Shown piece by piece: positions 1-5,017 of a stretch of DNA of 5,660 nucleotides. This DNA comes from Actinomycetes bacterium. Its GTDB lineage: Bacteria; Actinomycetota; Acidimicrobiia; UBA5794. Made by a program: the position numbers and the translations under genes. Location: assembly GCA_030598305.1 (NCBI GenBank), contig JAUVQC010000099.1, positions 1-5,660 of the forward strand, in the 5' to 3' direction. Under the pieces are notes generated by a model. The model was not told where the DNA came from, did not search any database, and was given only the letters and a program-made list of their open reading frames with translations. The first letter of the stretch is position 1; every line of letters begins with the position of its first letter.

Positions 1-471
1 CCGATGGACGGTTCGGCGCGCCTCGTACGCACCGACAACGGGATTTCGTTCCGGATGCGGACGGACTCTCTCACGCCCGGCGACGTCGTCACTGTTTGGT
101 ACGTGATATTCAATGATCCGAGCAAGTGCGGCAATGCCGCTGCCATAGAAGGGCCACGATGCAGTGGATCTGATCTGGCCACAGAGGGGGTCGGAGGAAA
201 GGTCATGTGGGCAGCAGGATCGATCGTTGGTCGCGACGGCACTGCGAATTGGGCCGGACATCTCGGTGTGGGCGAACTCACGGCCCCCCACCCGTCATTC
301 GACACTGGCCAGTCGCTCGAGAATGCCCGTGGTGCTGAGGTCCACCTGGTCATGCACACGCACGGAGCGGCACGCCCCGGATATGTCAGTGATCAGCTTC
401 ACAGTTTCGCCGCTGATGGCGATCTGGACGCCGCTGACCTCCAGGCAGCTGCGTTCCGTGGCGACGGCTGA
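1..471 (+). CDS. Hypothetical protein, probably secreted, C-terminal part only (5' end outside window)
   Basis: The frame is open from the first base (a Pro codon precedes the ATG at 4), so the true start, and probably a signal peptide, lies upstream; the ATG at 4 is unlikely to be the start. About 156 codons are visible, ending in TGA at 469-471. The visible part is rich in beta-prone stretches: a VTVWYVIF core (about residues 29-36 counted from the ATG at 4), then two cysteines (about 42 and 53, in KCG and RCSG) that could form a disulfide, a GGKVMWAAGSIV strand, and near the end an AEVHLVMHTHG stretch. No catalytic motif and no membrane segment is visible. It resembles, from memory, a group of actinobacterial exported hypothetical proteins with a GxTVWxVxFNxPxxC pattern, of unknown function. 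Export is inferred from the cysteine pair and overall character, not seen. A hairpin lies 14 bases downstream. Confidence 0.75.
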   Translation, partial: PMDGSARLVRTDNGISFRMRTDSLTPGDVVTVWYVIFNDPSKCGNAAAIEGPRCSGSDLATEGVGGKVMWAAGSIVGRDGTANWAGHLGVGELTAPHPSFDTGQSLENARGAEVHLVMHTHGAARPGYVSDQLHSFAADGDLDAADLQAAAFRGDG

Positions 472-485
472 CGAGTAGTGAGAAA

Positions 486-526
486 CGAAGGGGAGTACCA
501 GCTGGTGTGGCTGGTACTCCCCTTCG
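486..526 (+). terminator. Perfect 17-bp hairpin, probable intrinsic terminator (or leader element of the nitrilase)
   Basis: The arms 486-502 and 510-526 are exact reverse complements (17 bp) around the 7-base loop TGGTGTG. There is no T-run after the distal arm, which is common for actinobacterial hairpin terminators. It starts 14 bases after the stop of the upstream hypothetical gene, fitting a terminator. However, only 25 bases separate it from the nitrilase start, leaving little room for a nitrilase promoter downstream of it. If the nitrilase promoter is upstream, the hairpin would lie in its 5' untranslated region. Confidence 0.7.
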
Positions 527-538
527 AACCGACCCAGC

Positions 539-544
539 AAGGAG
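539..544 (+). promoter_or_regulatory. Ribosome binding site that decides the nitrilase start
   Basis: AAGGAG at 539-544 is only one base from the ATG at 546 but seven bases from the in-frame GTG at 552. Normal Shine-Dalgarno spacing therefore favours the GTG. A longer GTG reading from 507 would begin inside the hairpin loop and is rejected. Confidence 0.7.
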
Positions 545-551
545 CATGCGT

Positions 552-1583
552 GTGACAACCAAAGTGGCGATAGTACAGAAGCCCCCAGCGCTGTTCGATC
601 GTGATGGCACGATCGAACTGGCGCTTGAGTACCTCGATGAAGCAGCTGACAACGGGGCGCAGCTCGTTGTGTTTCCTGAAGCGTTCATCCCTGGGTATCC
701 AGATTGGGCATGGCTTGCGCATCCGATCTACGACTGGGAGGCACGTAGCGATATCAGCGAACTGCTACTTGACAACTCGATTGATATCGAACGTGGCGAT
801 CTCAGACCGCTCCAGGACAAGGCTGCCGCGAGGGGAGTCACGGTTGTCGTTGGTATGAATGAGCGCAGCCCTGACTCGAAGACAAGTCTGTACAACTCGC
901 TTGTCACGATCCTCCCCGATGGGTCCATCGCGAACGTGCACCGCAAGCTCGTGCCGACGATGGTCGAGCGCAACGTGTGGGCGCCTGGCGACGCAGCAGG
1001 TCTCCGTGTGATCGAAACGGAATTCGGGCGTATCGGCGGCTTGATCTGCTGGGAGAACCTGATGCCTCTCGCTCGATTCTCGCTCTACGCACAAGGCGTT
1101 GAGATCTACATAGTGTCGACATTCGACAGTGGCGACGTCTCGGTTGCGACGATGCAGCACATCGCCAAGGAAGGGAACTGTTGGGTCGTGTGCTCAGGTG
1201 TTGCGCTTCGGCTCGACGATGTGCCCACGGACATGCCTGGCTACGAGGATCTGTACGGTGAGTACAGGAAGCGAAATCCCGATGCCGAATGGATCAACGA
1301 GGGTGACTCCCTGATTGTGAATCCTCGGGGTGAGATCGTTGAGGGACCATTGCGCAACGAGTACGGCTTTCTCTACGGCGAGATCGACACATCGGCCGTC
1401 AGACGAAACCGCTGGTGTCTCGACGCTGCCGGGCACTACAACCGTCCGGACATCTTCGACCTTACCGTCAATCGTCGACGCCTCTCTCCGATCGAATTCG
1501 ATGACGCCGAAGTCACCCACGAGGACTCTGGCGTCCAAACGCGCCGTATATGGCCAGATCGGACGCCAGAGTTGATCAGGTGA
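552..1583 (+). CDS. Nitrilase (carbon-nitrogen hydrolase superfamily)
   Basis: Nitrilases hydrolyse a nitrile to a carboxylic acid and ammonia in the cytoplasm, usually as large spiral oligomers. From the GTG at 552 the protein is 343 residues, normal for the family (about 310-360). The catalytic triad is complete: Glu43 in VVFPEAFIPGYP, Lys132 in HRKLVPT and Cys166 in GLICWEN; the accessory Glu of the PTMVER segment (Glu139) is also present. The CWEN-MPLAR segment and the C-terminal AGHYNRPDIFDL motif are typical of true nitrilases (branch 1, including cyanide dihydratases) rather than amidases or beta-ureidopropionases. Substrate (aliphatic, arylaceto- or aromatic nitrile, or cyanide) cannot be told from sequence alone. 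The start is chosen by AAGGAG spacing; ATG 546 is the alternative and adds two residues. Neighbours give no pathway: no nitrile hydratase, amidase or aldoxime dehydratase is visible. The gene appears to stand alone between a hairpin and the rpsF leader. Confidence 0.93.
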   Translation: MTTKVAIVQKPPALFDRDGTIELALEYLDEAADNGAQLVVFPEAFIPGYPDWAWLAHPIYDWEARSDISELLLDNSIDIERGDLRPLQDKAAARGVTVVVGMNERSPDSKTSLYNSLVTILPDGSIANVHRKLVPTMVERNVWAPGDAAGLRVIETEFGRIGGLICWENLMPLARFSLYAQGVEIYIVSTFDSGDVSVATMQHIAKEGNCWVVCSGVALRLDDVPTDMPGYEDLYGEYRKRNPDAEWINEGDSLIVNPRGEIVEGPLRNEYGFLYGEIDTSAVRRNRWCLDAAGHYNRPDIFDLTVNRRRLSPIEFDDAEVTHEDSGVQTRRIWPDRTPELIR

Positions 1584-1623
1584 AGATCTGGTAAGTCGTG
1601 TGCCGTGTGTCTGAGGTAGTGGC

Positions 1624-1629
1624 TACACT
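1624..1629 (+). promoter_or_regulatory. Candidate -10 element for the rpsF operon
   Basis: TACACT fits the TAnnnT pattern of actinobacterial housekeeping -10 elements. It lies in the nitrilase-rpsF gap and would start transcription around 1636, just before the first leader hairpin. I see no good -35: the bases 16-18 upstream (about 1600-1607) do not resemble TTGACA. The position is sensible but the sequence support is weak. Confidence 0.35.
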
Positions 1630-1640
1630 TCCGATCGAGT

Positions 1641-1741
1641 CGACACCCCGATGGTGTCGCCCTGCCCGCTCAGCTCGAACGTAGCAGGAGAACCATCCTG
1701 CTCCCACCAATCGTGGGAGCCATCCGCACAGCGGATGTCCG
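1641..1741 (+). promoter_or_regulatory. Structured rpsF operon leader with four perfect hairpins; candidate S6:S18 autoregulatory site
   Basis: Four perfect stems lie in tandem: 1641-1647/1653-1659 (7 bp, loop CCGAT), 1683-1689/1696-1702 (7 bp), 1700-1707/1713-1720 (8 bp, loop CAATC) and 1721-1727/1731-1737 (7 bp, loop ACA). Stems two and three share bases 1700-1702, so both cannot form fully at once. The sequence UCCG follows the last stem directly (1738-1741), next to the Shine-Dalgarno AAGGAGG (1742-1748). It is known that S6:S18 binds a leader motif with a CCG bulge beside a hairpin in rpsF operons of many bacteria. The CCG next to the last hairpin resembles this, but I could not find a clear closing stem around it; only 4-bp matches to the Shine-Dalgarno exist (1696-1699 or 1701-1704). 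The hairpins are seen; the regulatory role is inferred. Confidence 0.45.
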
Positions 1742-1756
1742 AAGGAGGAATAGTCA

Positions 1757-2041
1757 ATGCGCTCATATGAGCTACTGGTGATTCACCGTTACGACATGGC
1801 AGAGCCAGATGTTCGTGACGCTGTGGCCGAGATCGAGAAGGCCATCACCGATCGCGAAGGAACCGTCAAGGATTCCGATTTCTGGGGCAAGCGTCGCTTC
1901 GCCTACGAGATCAACCACATGAACGAGGGGTACTACTCCGTCATCAAATTCGATGGTGACGTGGAGTTGCAGGACACCCTCCACCGTTCACTGGCCCTGC
2001 TCGACTCTGTGGTTCGCCACAAGATCGTAAGAGCCGCTTAG
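1757..2041 (+). CDS. rpsF: 30S ribosomal protein S6
   Basis: S6 is a small-subunit protein that binds 16S rRNA in the platform together with S18. The 94-residue product has the family start MRSYELLVI, the central block FWGKRRFAYEI (about residues 43-53) and the closing strand region around EGYYSVIKF, all characteristic of S6; length is normal (about 95-100, without the acidic tail of E. coli S6). AAGGAGG at 1742-1748, eight bases before the ATG, fixes the start. It is the first gene of rpsF-ssb-rpsR-rplI. It is preceded by a hairpin-rich leader that may mediate feedback by the S6:S18 complex. No anomaly in the coding sequence. Confidence 0.98.
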   Translation: MRSYELLVIHRYDMAEPDVRDAVAEIEKAITDREGTVKDSDFWGKRRFAYEINHMNEGYYSVIKFDGDVELQDTLHRSLALLDSVVRHKIVRAA

Positions 2042-2130
2042 AAAGGCACGAATAGGTTGATTCGTGTCACACAGACCGTTCACACTGTGGATCACACAGC
2101 CACGAATCGGTCGAGAGAAGAGAGAACCAC
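2042..2130 (+). promoter_or_regulatory. rpsF-ssb spacer with duplicated motifs and alternative RNA helices
   Basis: The segment 2060-2066 (ATTCGTG) can pair with the upstream copy of CACGAAT at 2047-2053 (7 bp, 6-base loop). It can instead pair with the downstream copy at 2101-2107, and this second helix extends to 12 bp (2055-2066 with 2101-2112, three G-U pairs). The two CACGAAT copies sit in a 14-base near-repeat (2047-2060 and 2101-2114, two mismatches). TCACACAG also occurs twice (2067-2074 and 2092-2099), and CTGTG at 2085-2089 can pair with CACAG in either copy. The layout suggests a two-state structure in front of ssb or a processing site. Function is not shown. The longer helix ends 18 bases before the ssb ATG. 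Confidence 0.35.
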
Positions 2131-2580
2131 ATGAGTAACAACGTGACCGTCATCGGAAACCTCACCCAAGACCCAGAGCTCCGCTTCACGGCAAGTGGCG
2201 TGGCCATGGCGAACATCAGCGTCGCCGACAGCCGTCGCTACCAGGACCGCAACGGCGAGTGGCAGGAAGAGACAAGTTTCTTCCGTGGCACCTGCTGGCG
2301 TGACGTCGCAGAGAATGTCGCTGAATCCCTCGCCAAGGGATCACGCGTGATCATCTCGGGACGCCTCAAACAACGCACGTGGGAAACCAAGGAGGGCGAG
2401 AAGCGCAACGTCGTCGAACTCGACATCCAGGACATCGGTCCGTCCCTTCGCTGGGCAACGGCAGCCGTGACCCGGACGCCCCGTTCAGAAGGTGGAGGCG
2501 GCAATTACGGCGGTGGCAACACCACGCCAGCCGCACCCGTTGCTCGCACGGACTTCGGACCAGACGAAGCACCGTTCTAA
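2131..2580 (+). CDS. ssb: Single-stranded DNA-binding protein
   Basis: SSB coats single-stranded DNA during replication, recombination and repair, and recruits partner proteins through its acidic C-terminal tip. The 149-residue product has an OB fold over about residues 1-108: VTVIGNLTQDPELRFT at the start, then FFRGTCWRDVAENVAESLAKGSRVIISGRLK with the conserved W and GxRV-ISGRL core. A short Gly/Pro/Thr linker (about 111-140, with GGGGNYGGGN) follows. The tip is DFGPDEAPF, close to the usual DDxPF form but with Ala before the final Pro-Phe. The linker is short compared with E. coli SSB. The ATG is preceded only by a purine-rich stretch (GAGAAGAGAG, about 2115-2124), a weaker site than those of rpsF and rpsR. 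Position between rpsF and rpsR is typical and marks this as the primary (SsbA-type) copy. Confidence 0.97.
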   Translation: MSNNVTVIGNLTQDPELRFTASGVAMANISVADSRRYQDRNGEWQEETSFFRGTCWRDVAENVAESLAKGSRVIISGRLKQRTWETKEGEKRNVVELDIQDIGPSLRWATAAVTRTPRSEGGGGNYGGGNTTPAAPVARTDFGPDEAPF

Positions 2581-2601
2581 CGAATTTCAAGGAGAACATC
2601 A

Positions 2602-2901
2602 ATGGCTAGTCCAAGAACACCCAGGAAACGTCGTCGCCCTGAACTCACGGCAAAGAAGAAGCGGCCTGTACACAAGTTCGGAGACGAGGACACGGTCGAC
2701 TACAAGGACGTCGCCCTCCTCCGCAAGTTCATGTCCGATCGCGGGAAGATCCGTTCGCGACGCGTCACGGGGTTGACCCCGAGGCGTCAGCGTGAGGTTG
2801 CTCAGGCGATCAAGAACGCCCGCGAGATGGCGCTTCTGCCCTACACCTCGCACCGTACCGGTGGAGAGCGTTCCGAGCGTAGGCCAAGGTCATCGCGATG
2901 A
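2602..2901 (+). CDS. rpsR: 30S ribosomal protein S18, cysteine-free form with extended tails
   Basis: S18 pairs with S6 on the 16S rRNA platform. The core is unmistakable: [19 protein letters not shown] (about residues 32-50), then [21 protein letters not shown] and AREMALLPY near residue 81. The protein is 99 residues, longer than the usual 75-85, with a basic N-terminal stretch ([18 protein letters not shown]) and an Arg/Ser-rich C-terminal tail after LLPYTSHR. It contains no cysteine, so the CxxC zinc-binding pattern seen near the N-terminus of zinc-type S18 proteins is missing. AAGGAG at 2589-2594, seven bases before the ATG, fixes the start. The stop overlaps the rplI start (ATGA), suggesting translational coupling. 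Whether another, zinc-type S18 copy exists elsewhere cannot be seen here. Confidence 0.97.
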   Translation: MASPRTPRKRRRPELTAKKKRPVHKFGDEDTVDYKDVALLRKFMSDRGKIRSRRVTGLTPRRQREVAQAIKNAREMALLPYTSHRTGGERSERRPRSSR

Positions 2902-3344
2902 AGGTCATCCTCATCAAGCCCGTCGAGACCCTTGGCGACAAGGGCGATGTGGTCGAGGTATCAGACGGATACGCCCGCAACTACCTGGTCCCGAAGAAAT
3001 TCGCGGTCAAGGCGTCGGCTGGAGCTCTCAAGCAGGCAGAGTCGATGCGGGTTTCTCGCATCGAAACAGCGCGCAAGTCACTCGAGGACGCACAGGCTCT
3101 CGGCGATTCCCTCGCCGGAACCCGCGTTGTGGTTGCGGCGCGCGCCGGCGATGCCGGGAATCTTTTTGGCTCCATCGGCGCTGCCGATATAGCGGCGGCG
3201 ATCATCAAGTTCACCGGTATCGAGATCGACAAGAAGATCATCCAGATCGACGAACCGATCAAGGAGATTGGCCTCCACGAGGTCGCGCTGAAGCCTCATA
3301 CTGATGTTGAAGTGTCCGTGACGTTGGACGTAATCCCAGCCTGA
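2898..3344 (+). CDS. rplI: 50S ribosomal protein L9
   Basis: L9 binds 23S rRNA near the L1 stalk base and reaches out from the ribosome; it helps maintain reading frame. The 148-residue product matches the family length. The N-terminal domain carries [21 protein letters not shown] and the signature [14 protein letters not shown] (about residues 23-36). The long connecting helix follows (about 40-75), then a C-terminal domain with the conserved NLFGSI segment and the closing [11 protein letters not shown]. The ATG at 2898 overlaps the rpsR stop by ATGA; only a weak CCAAGG-like site lies upstream, so translation is probably coupled to rpsR. It is the last gene before a strong hairpin. Confidence 0.98.
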   Translation: MKVILIKPVETLGDKGDVVEVSDGYARNYLVPKKFAVKASAGALKQAESMRVSRIETARKSLEDAQALGDSLAGTRVVVAARAGDAGNLFGSIGAADIAAAIIKFTGIEIDKKIIQIDEPIKEIGLHEVALKPHTDVEVSVTLDVIPA

Positions 3345-3360
3345 CAGTCGTCAGCAGCCA

Positions 3361-3390
3361 GGGAGGGCGCACATAATCGTGCGCCCTCCC
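3361..3390 (+). terminator. Terminator hairpin at the end of the rpsF-ssb-rpsR-rplI operon
   Basis: Arms 3361-3372 and 3379-3390 are perfect 12-bp reverse complements, very GC-rich, with the loop ATAATC. It lies 16 bases after the rplI stop. No T-run follows, as often in actinobacteria. A small hairpin (3341-3345/3350-3354) overlaps the rplI stop just before it. This separates the ribosomal operon from dnaB. Confidence 0.85.
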
Positions 3391-3409
3391 CGCGTCGGCA
3401 CTTCCCTTC

Positions 3410-3440
3410 CTGACATCCGGAATCTGTTCTCGCGATTAAC
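3410..3440 (+). promoter_or_regulatory. Weak promoter candidate for dnaB
   Basis: CTGACA at 3410-3415 matches TTGACA in five of six bases. About 18 bases further, GATTAA (3434-3439) is a poor -10. dnaB needs a promoter after the rplI terminator, which is the main reason to note this pair. The 5' leader would be about 170 bases long. Low certainty. Confidence 0.2.
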
Positions 3441-3464
3441 GGGCTTGAGCGCGAAAACTCGGGA

Positions 3465-3525
3465 GGCTCTGGAGGTCTGCCCAATGTGGCATCAACCGTA
3501 TGCTCGCCCTGCTGGTGCCAGAGCC
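3465..3525 (+). repeat. Inverted repeat (8 bp, long loop) upstream of dnaB
   Basis: GGCTCTGG at 3465-3472 and CCAGAGCC at 3518-3525 are exact reverse complements separated by 45 bases. The span (61 bases) is too short for a tRNA, and there is no T-loop sequence. It may be a leader stem or chance. Confidence 0.4.
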
Positions 3526-3542
3526 ATCGCGAGAGTGGCGAA

Positions 3543-3592
3543 ACGTGTCACACCCGATCGCGATGATGTCGAGTGCCACGTTGGCGACACGT
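3543..3592 (+). repeat. Second inverted repeat (7 bp) just upstream of dnaB
   Basis: ACGTGTC at 3543-3549 and GACACGT at 3586-3592 are exact reverse complements around 36 bases. The distal arm ends 14 bases before the dnaB Shine-Dalgarno. Apart from these repeats, the 3391-3616 stretch shows no convincing gene. Confidence 0.3.
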
Positions 3593-3605
3593 ACCAAGGA
3601 CTACC

Positions 3606-3612
3606 GAGGAGG
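3606..3612 (+). promoter_or_regulatory. dnaB: Ribosome binding site that decides the dnaB start
   Basis: GAGGAGG at 3606-3612 is four bases from the GTG at 3617. Longer in-frame starts, such as the ATG at 3500, lack a Shine-Dalgarno and add 39 residues with no DnaB similarity that I can see. Confidence 0.75.
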
Positions 3613-3616
3613 ACCG

Positions 3617-4975
3617 GTGACAGCGGTTATCGACACCCAGACCGCCCGCTCACCCCGGGTGCCACCGCACAGCATCGATGCTGAGGAGTCGGTGCTCGGA
3701 TCAGTTCTCCTGTCGAGTGACGCCGCCAACGTGGCTCTCGAGAAGCTCCATGTTGAGGACTTCTACAAGCCGGCCCATCAACGGATCTTCGAAGTCGTCA
3801 AACAGCTCTTCGATGCGAATGAACCCATCGACGCGGTCACCGTGTCAGAGGGTCTACGGCGAGACGGATCACTCGACCGTATGGGTGGTATCGAAGTGCT
3901 CACGCGCCTCATCGATTCGGTTCCCTCGACGTCCAACGCCGAGTACTACGCCGGCATTGTTGAGGAGCATGCACTGCGTCGACGGCTGATGCGAGTGGGT
4001 GGCGACATCGGCATCATCGCTGCTCAAACAACGGAGCCGATAGCCGAGGTCGTCGACCAGGCCGAACAGGCCGTGTTCGCAGTTGCCGAGCGACGGGTGG
4101 GTGATGGTCTCCAGAACATCGATGACCTCCTCGGTCCAGCGATCGAGAAGGCCGAAGAGCTCCAGCGCAGCGGCGCCGAGGTAACCGGTATCCCAACCGG
4201 CTATCGCGACCTCGACATGAAGCTCGCAGGGCTGCATCCGGCGAACCTGCTGATCCTCGCCGGACGTCCCGGCATGGGCAAGTCCGCACTGATGCTGAAC
4301 CTCGCCCAGAACGTCGCACTTAGCGGCCATACCGTCGCGATCTTCAGCCTTGAGATGAGCCGCGAAGAGATCGTTACCCGCTTGTTGTGCGCAAACGGTC
4401 GTATCGACTCGCAGAAGCTCCGCACGGGCCGGCTCACCGAGGCCGACTTCACCAAGCTCTCCAACGCGGCGGGAGCGCTCTACAAACAGAACATCTTCGT
4501 CGACGATTCACCAGGACTCACCGTGACCGAGATTCGTGCAAAGAGCAGGCGTCTTCGCAGGCGCCCTGGGCTCGATCTCATCGTCGTTGACTACCTCCAG
4601 CTGATGAGTGGATCCGGCCAGGAGAACCGCCAACAAGAGATCGCGATGATCTCACGATCCCTCAAGAGCCTCGCCAGGGAACTCCACGTGCCGATCATCG
4701 CGGCGTCCCAGCTCAATCGGGCAGTCGAATCACGTGAGGACAAGCGTCCACGCCTCGGAGACCTACGTGAATCGGGCGCCGTGGAGCAGGATGCCGACGT
4801 CGTGATGTTCATCTACCGCGACGAGTACTACTACCCCGAGAAGGTGGAGTCGAAGGGCATCGCTGAGGTCGTGATCGCAAAGCACCGCCAGGGCAGTGTC
4901 GGCAAGGTCGATATGACCTTCCTCCCCGAATTCACCCTCTTTGCCGACATGGGTCGCGCCGATCCACCCATGTAG
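3617..4975 (+). CDS. dnaB: Replicative DNA helicase DnaB
   Basis: DnaB is the hexameric ATP-driven helicase that unwinds DNA at the replication fork and contacts primase. From the GTG at 3617 it is 452 residues, a normal length. The N-terminal domain starts with VPPHSIDAEESVLGSVLL (about residues 15-32) and runs to about 115. A linker follows, then the RecA-like domain from TGIPTGYRDLD (about 188). Walker A is GRPGMGKS (216-223, Lys222), the SLEM motif carries the catalytic Glu246, and Walker B ends at Asp325 in LIVVDYLQLM. AASQLNRAVESR and RPRLGDLRESGAVEQDADVV (from about 377) are the helicase H3-H4 region. KHRQGSVGKVDMTF near the end is also typical. No intein interrupts Walker A or the downstream motifs, where actinobacterial DnaB often carries one. 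The upstream terminator suggests its own promoter. I see no hairpin terminator after its stop. Confidence 0.97.
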   Translation: MTAVIDTQTARSPRVPPHSIDAEESVLGSVLLSSDAANVALEKLHVEDFYKPAHQRIFEVVKQLFDANEPIDAVTVSEGLRRDGSLDRMGGIEVLTRLIDSVPSTSNAEYYAGIVEEHALRRRLMRVGGDIGIIAAQTTEPIAEVVDQAEQAVFAVAERRVGDGLQNIDDLLGPAIEKAEELQRSGAEVTGIPTGYRDLDMKLAGLHPANLLILAGRPGMGKSALMLNLAQNVALSGHTVAIFSLEMSREEIVTRLLCANGRIDSQKLRTGRLTEADFTKLSNAAGALYKQNIFVDDSPGLTVTEIRAKSRRLRRRPGLDLIVVDYLQLMSGSGQENRQQEIAMISRSLKSLARELHVPIIAASQLNRAVESREDKRPRLGDLRESGAVEQDADVVMFIYRDEYYYPEKVESKGIAEVVIAKHRQGSVGKVDMTFLPEFTLFADMGRADPPM

Positions 4976-5005
4976 CCAACGCCCGTGACGGTCTTGTGTC
5001 GTAGC

Positions 5006-5011
5006 TAGCCT
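5006..5011 (+). promoter_or_regulatory. Candidate -10 element giving a leaderless transporter mRNA
   Basis: TAGCCT fits TAnnnT and ends six bases before the ATG at 5018, the distance expected if transcription starts at the A of the ATG. There is no Shine-Dalgarno in the gap. GTGACG at 4985-4990 could be a -35, but the 15-base spacer is short. Leaderless mRNAs are common in actinobacteria. Confidence 0.4.
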
Positions 5012-5017
5012 CGCTGG

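Noticed and set aside
507..551. Longer nitrilase start (GTG 507)
   Set aside because: It begins in the loop of the 17-bp hairpin, has no ribosome site, and the extra residues do not look like a nitrilase N-terminus. GTG 552 has a well-spaced AAGGAG.
765..1160. 131-codon open frame antisense to the nitrilase
   Set aside because: It is a shadow of the nitrilase coding frame; no ribosome site or recognisable motif.
2792..3304. 170-codon + strand frame across rpsR and rplI
   Set aside because: It overlaps two certain ribosomal protein genes in another frame and its Arg-rich translation is typical of a shadow frame.
3465..3525. tRNA or small structured RNA suggested by the 8-bp inverted repeat
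   Set aside because: The span is only 61 bases, no anticodon arm or T-loop motif is present, and the inner pairing is weak (4 bp).
3500..3616. Longer dnaB start (ATG 3500)
   Set aside because: The extra 39 residues do not look like DnaB and no Shine-Dalgarno precedes the ATG. GAGGAGG sits just before GTG 3617.
3630..3638. DnaA-box-like sequence near the dnaB start (TTATCGACA)
   Set aside because: It has one mismatch to TTATCCACA, lies inside coding sequence, and no second box is nearby; chance is likelier than an origin.
3379..3684. 101-codon open frame between rplI and dnaB
   Set aside because: Its GTG lies in the distal arm of the rplI terminator, it has no ribosome site, it overlaps the dnaB start out of frame and it matches no family I know.
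3869..4330. 153-codon open frame antisense to dnaB
   Set aside because: It lies wholly within dnaB on the opposite strand and has no recognisable motif.
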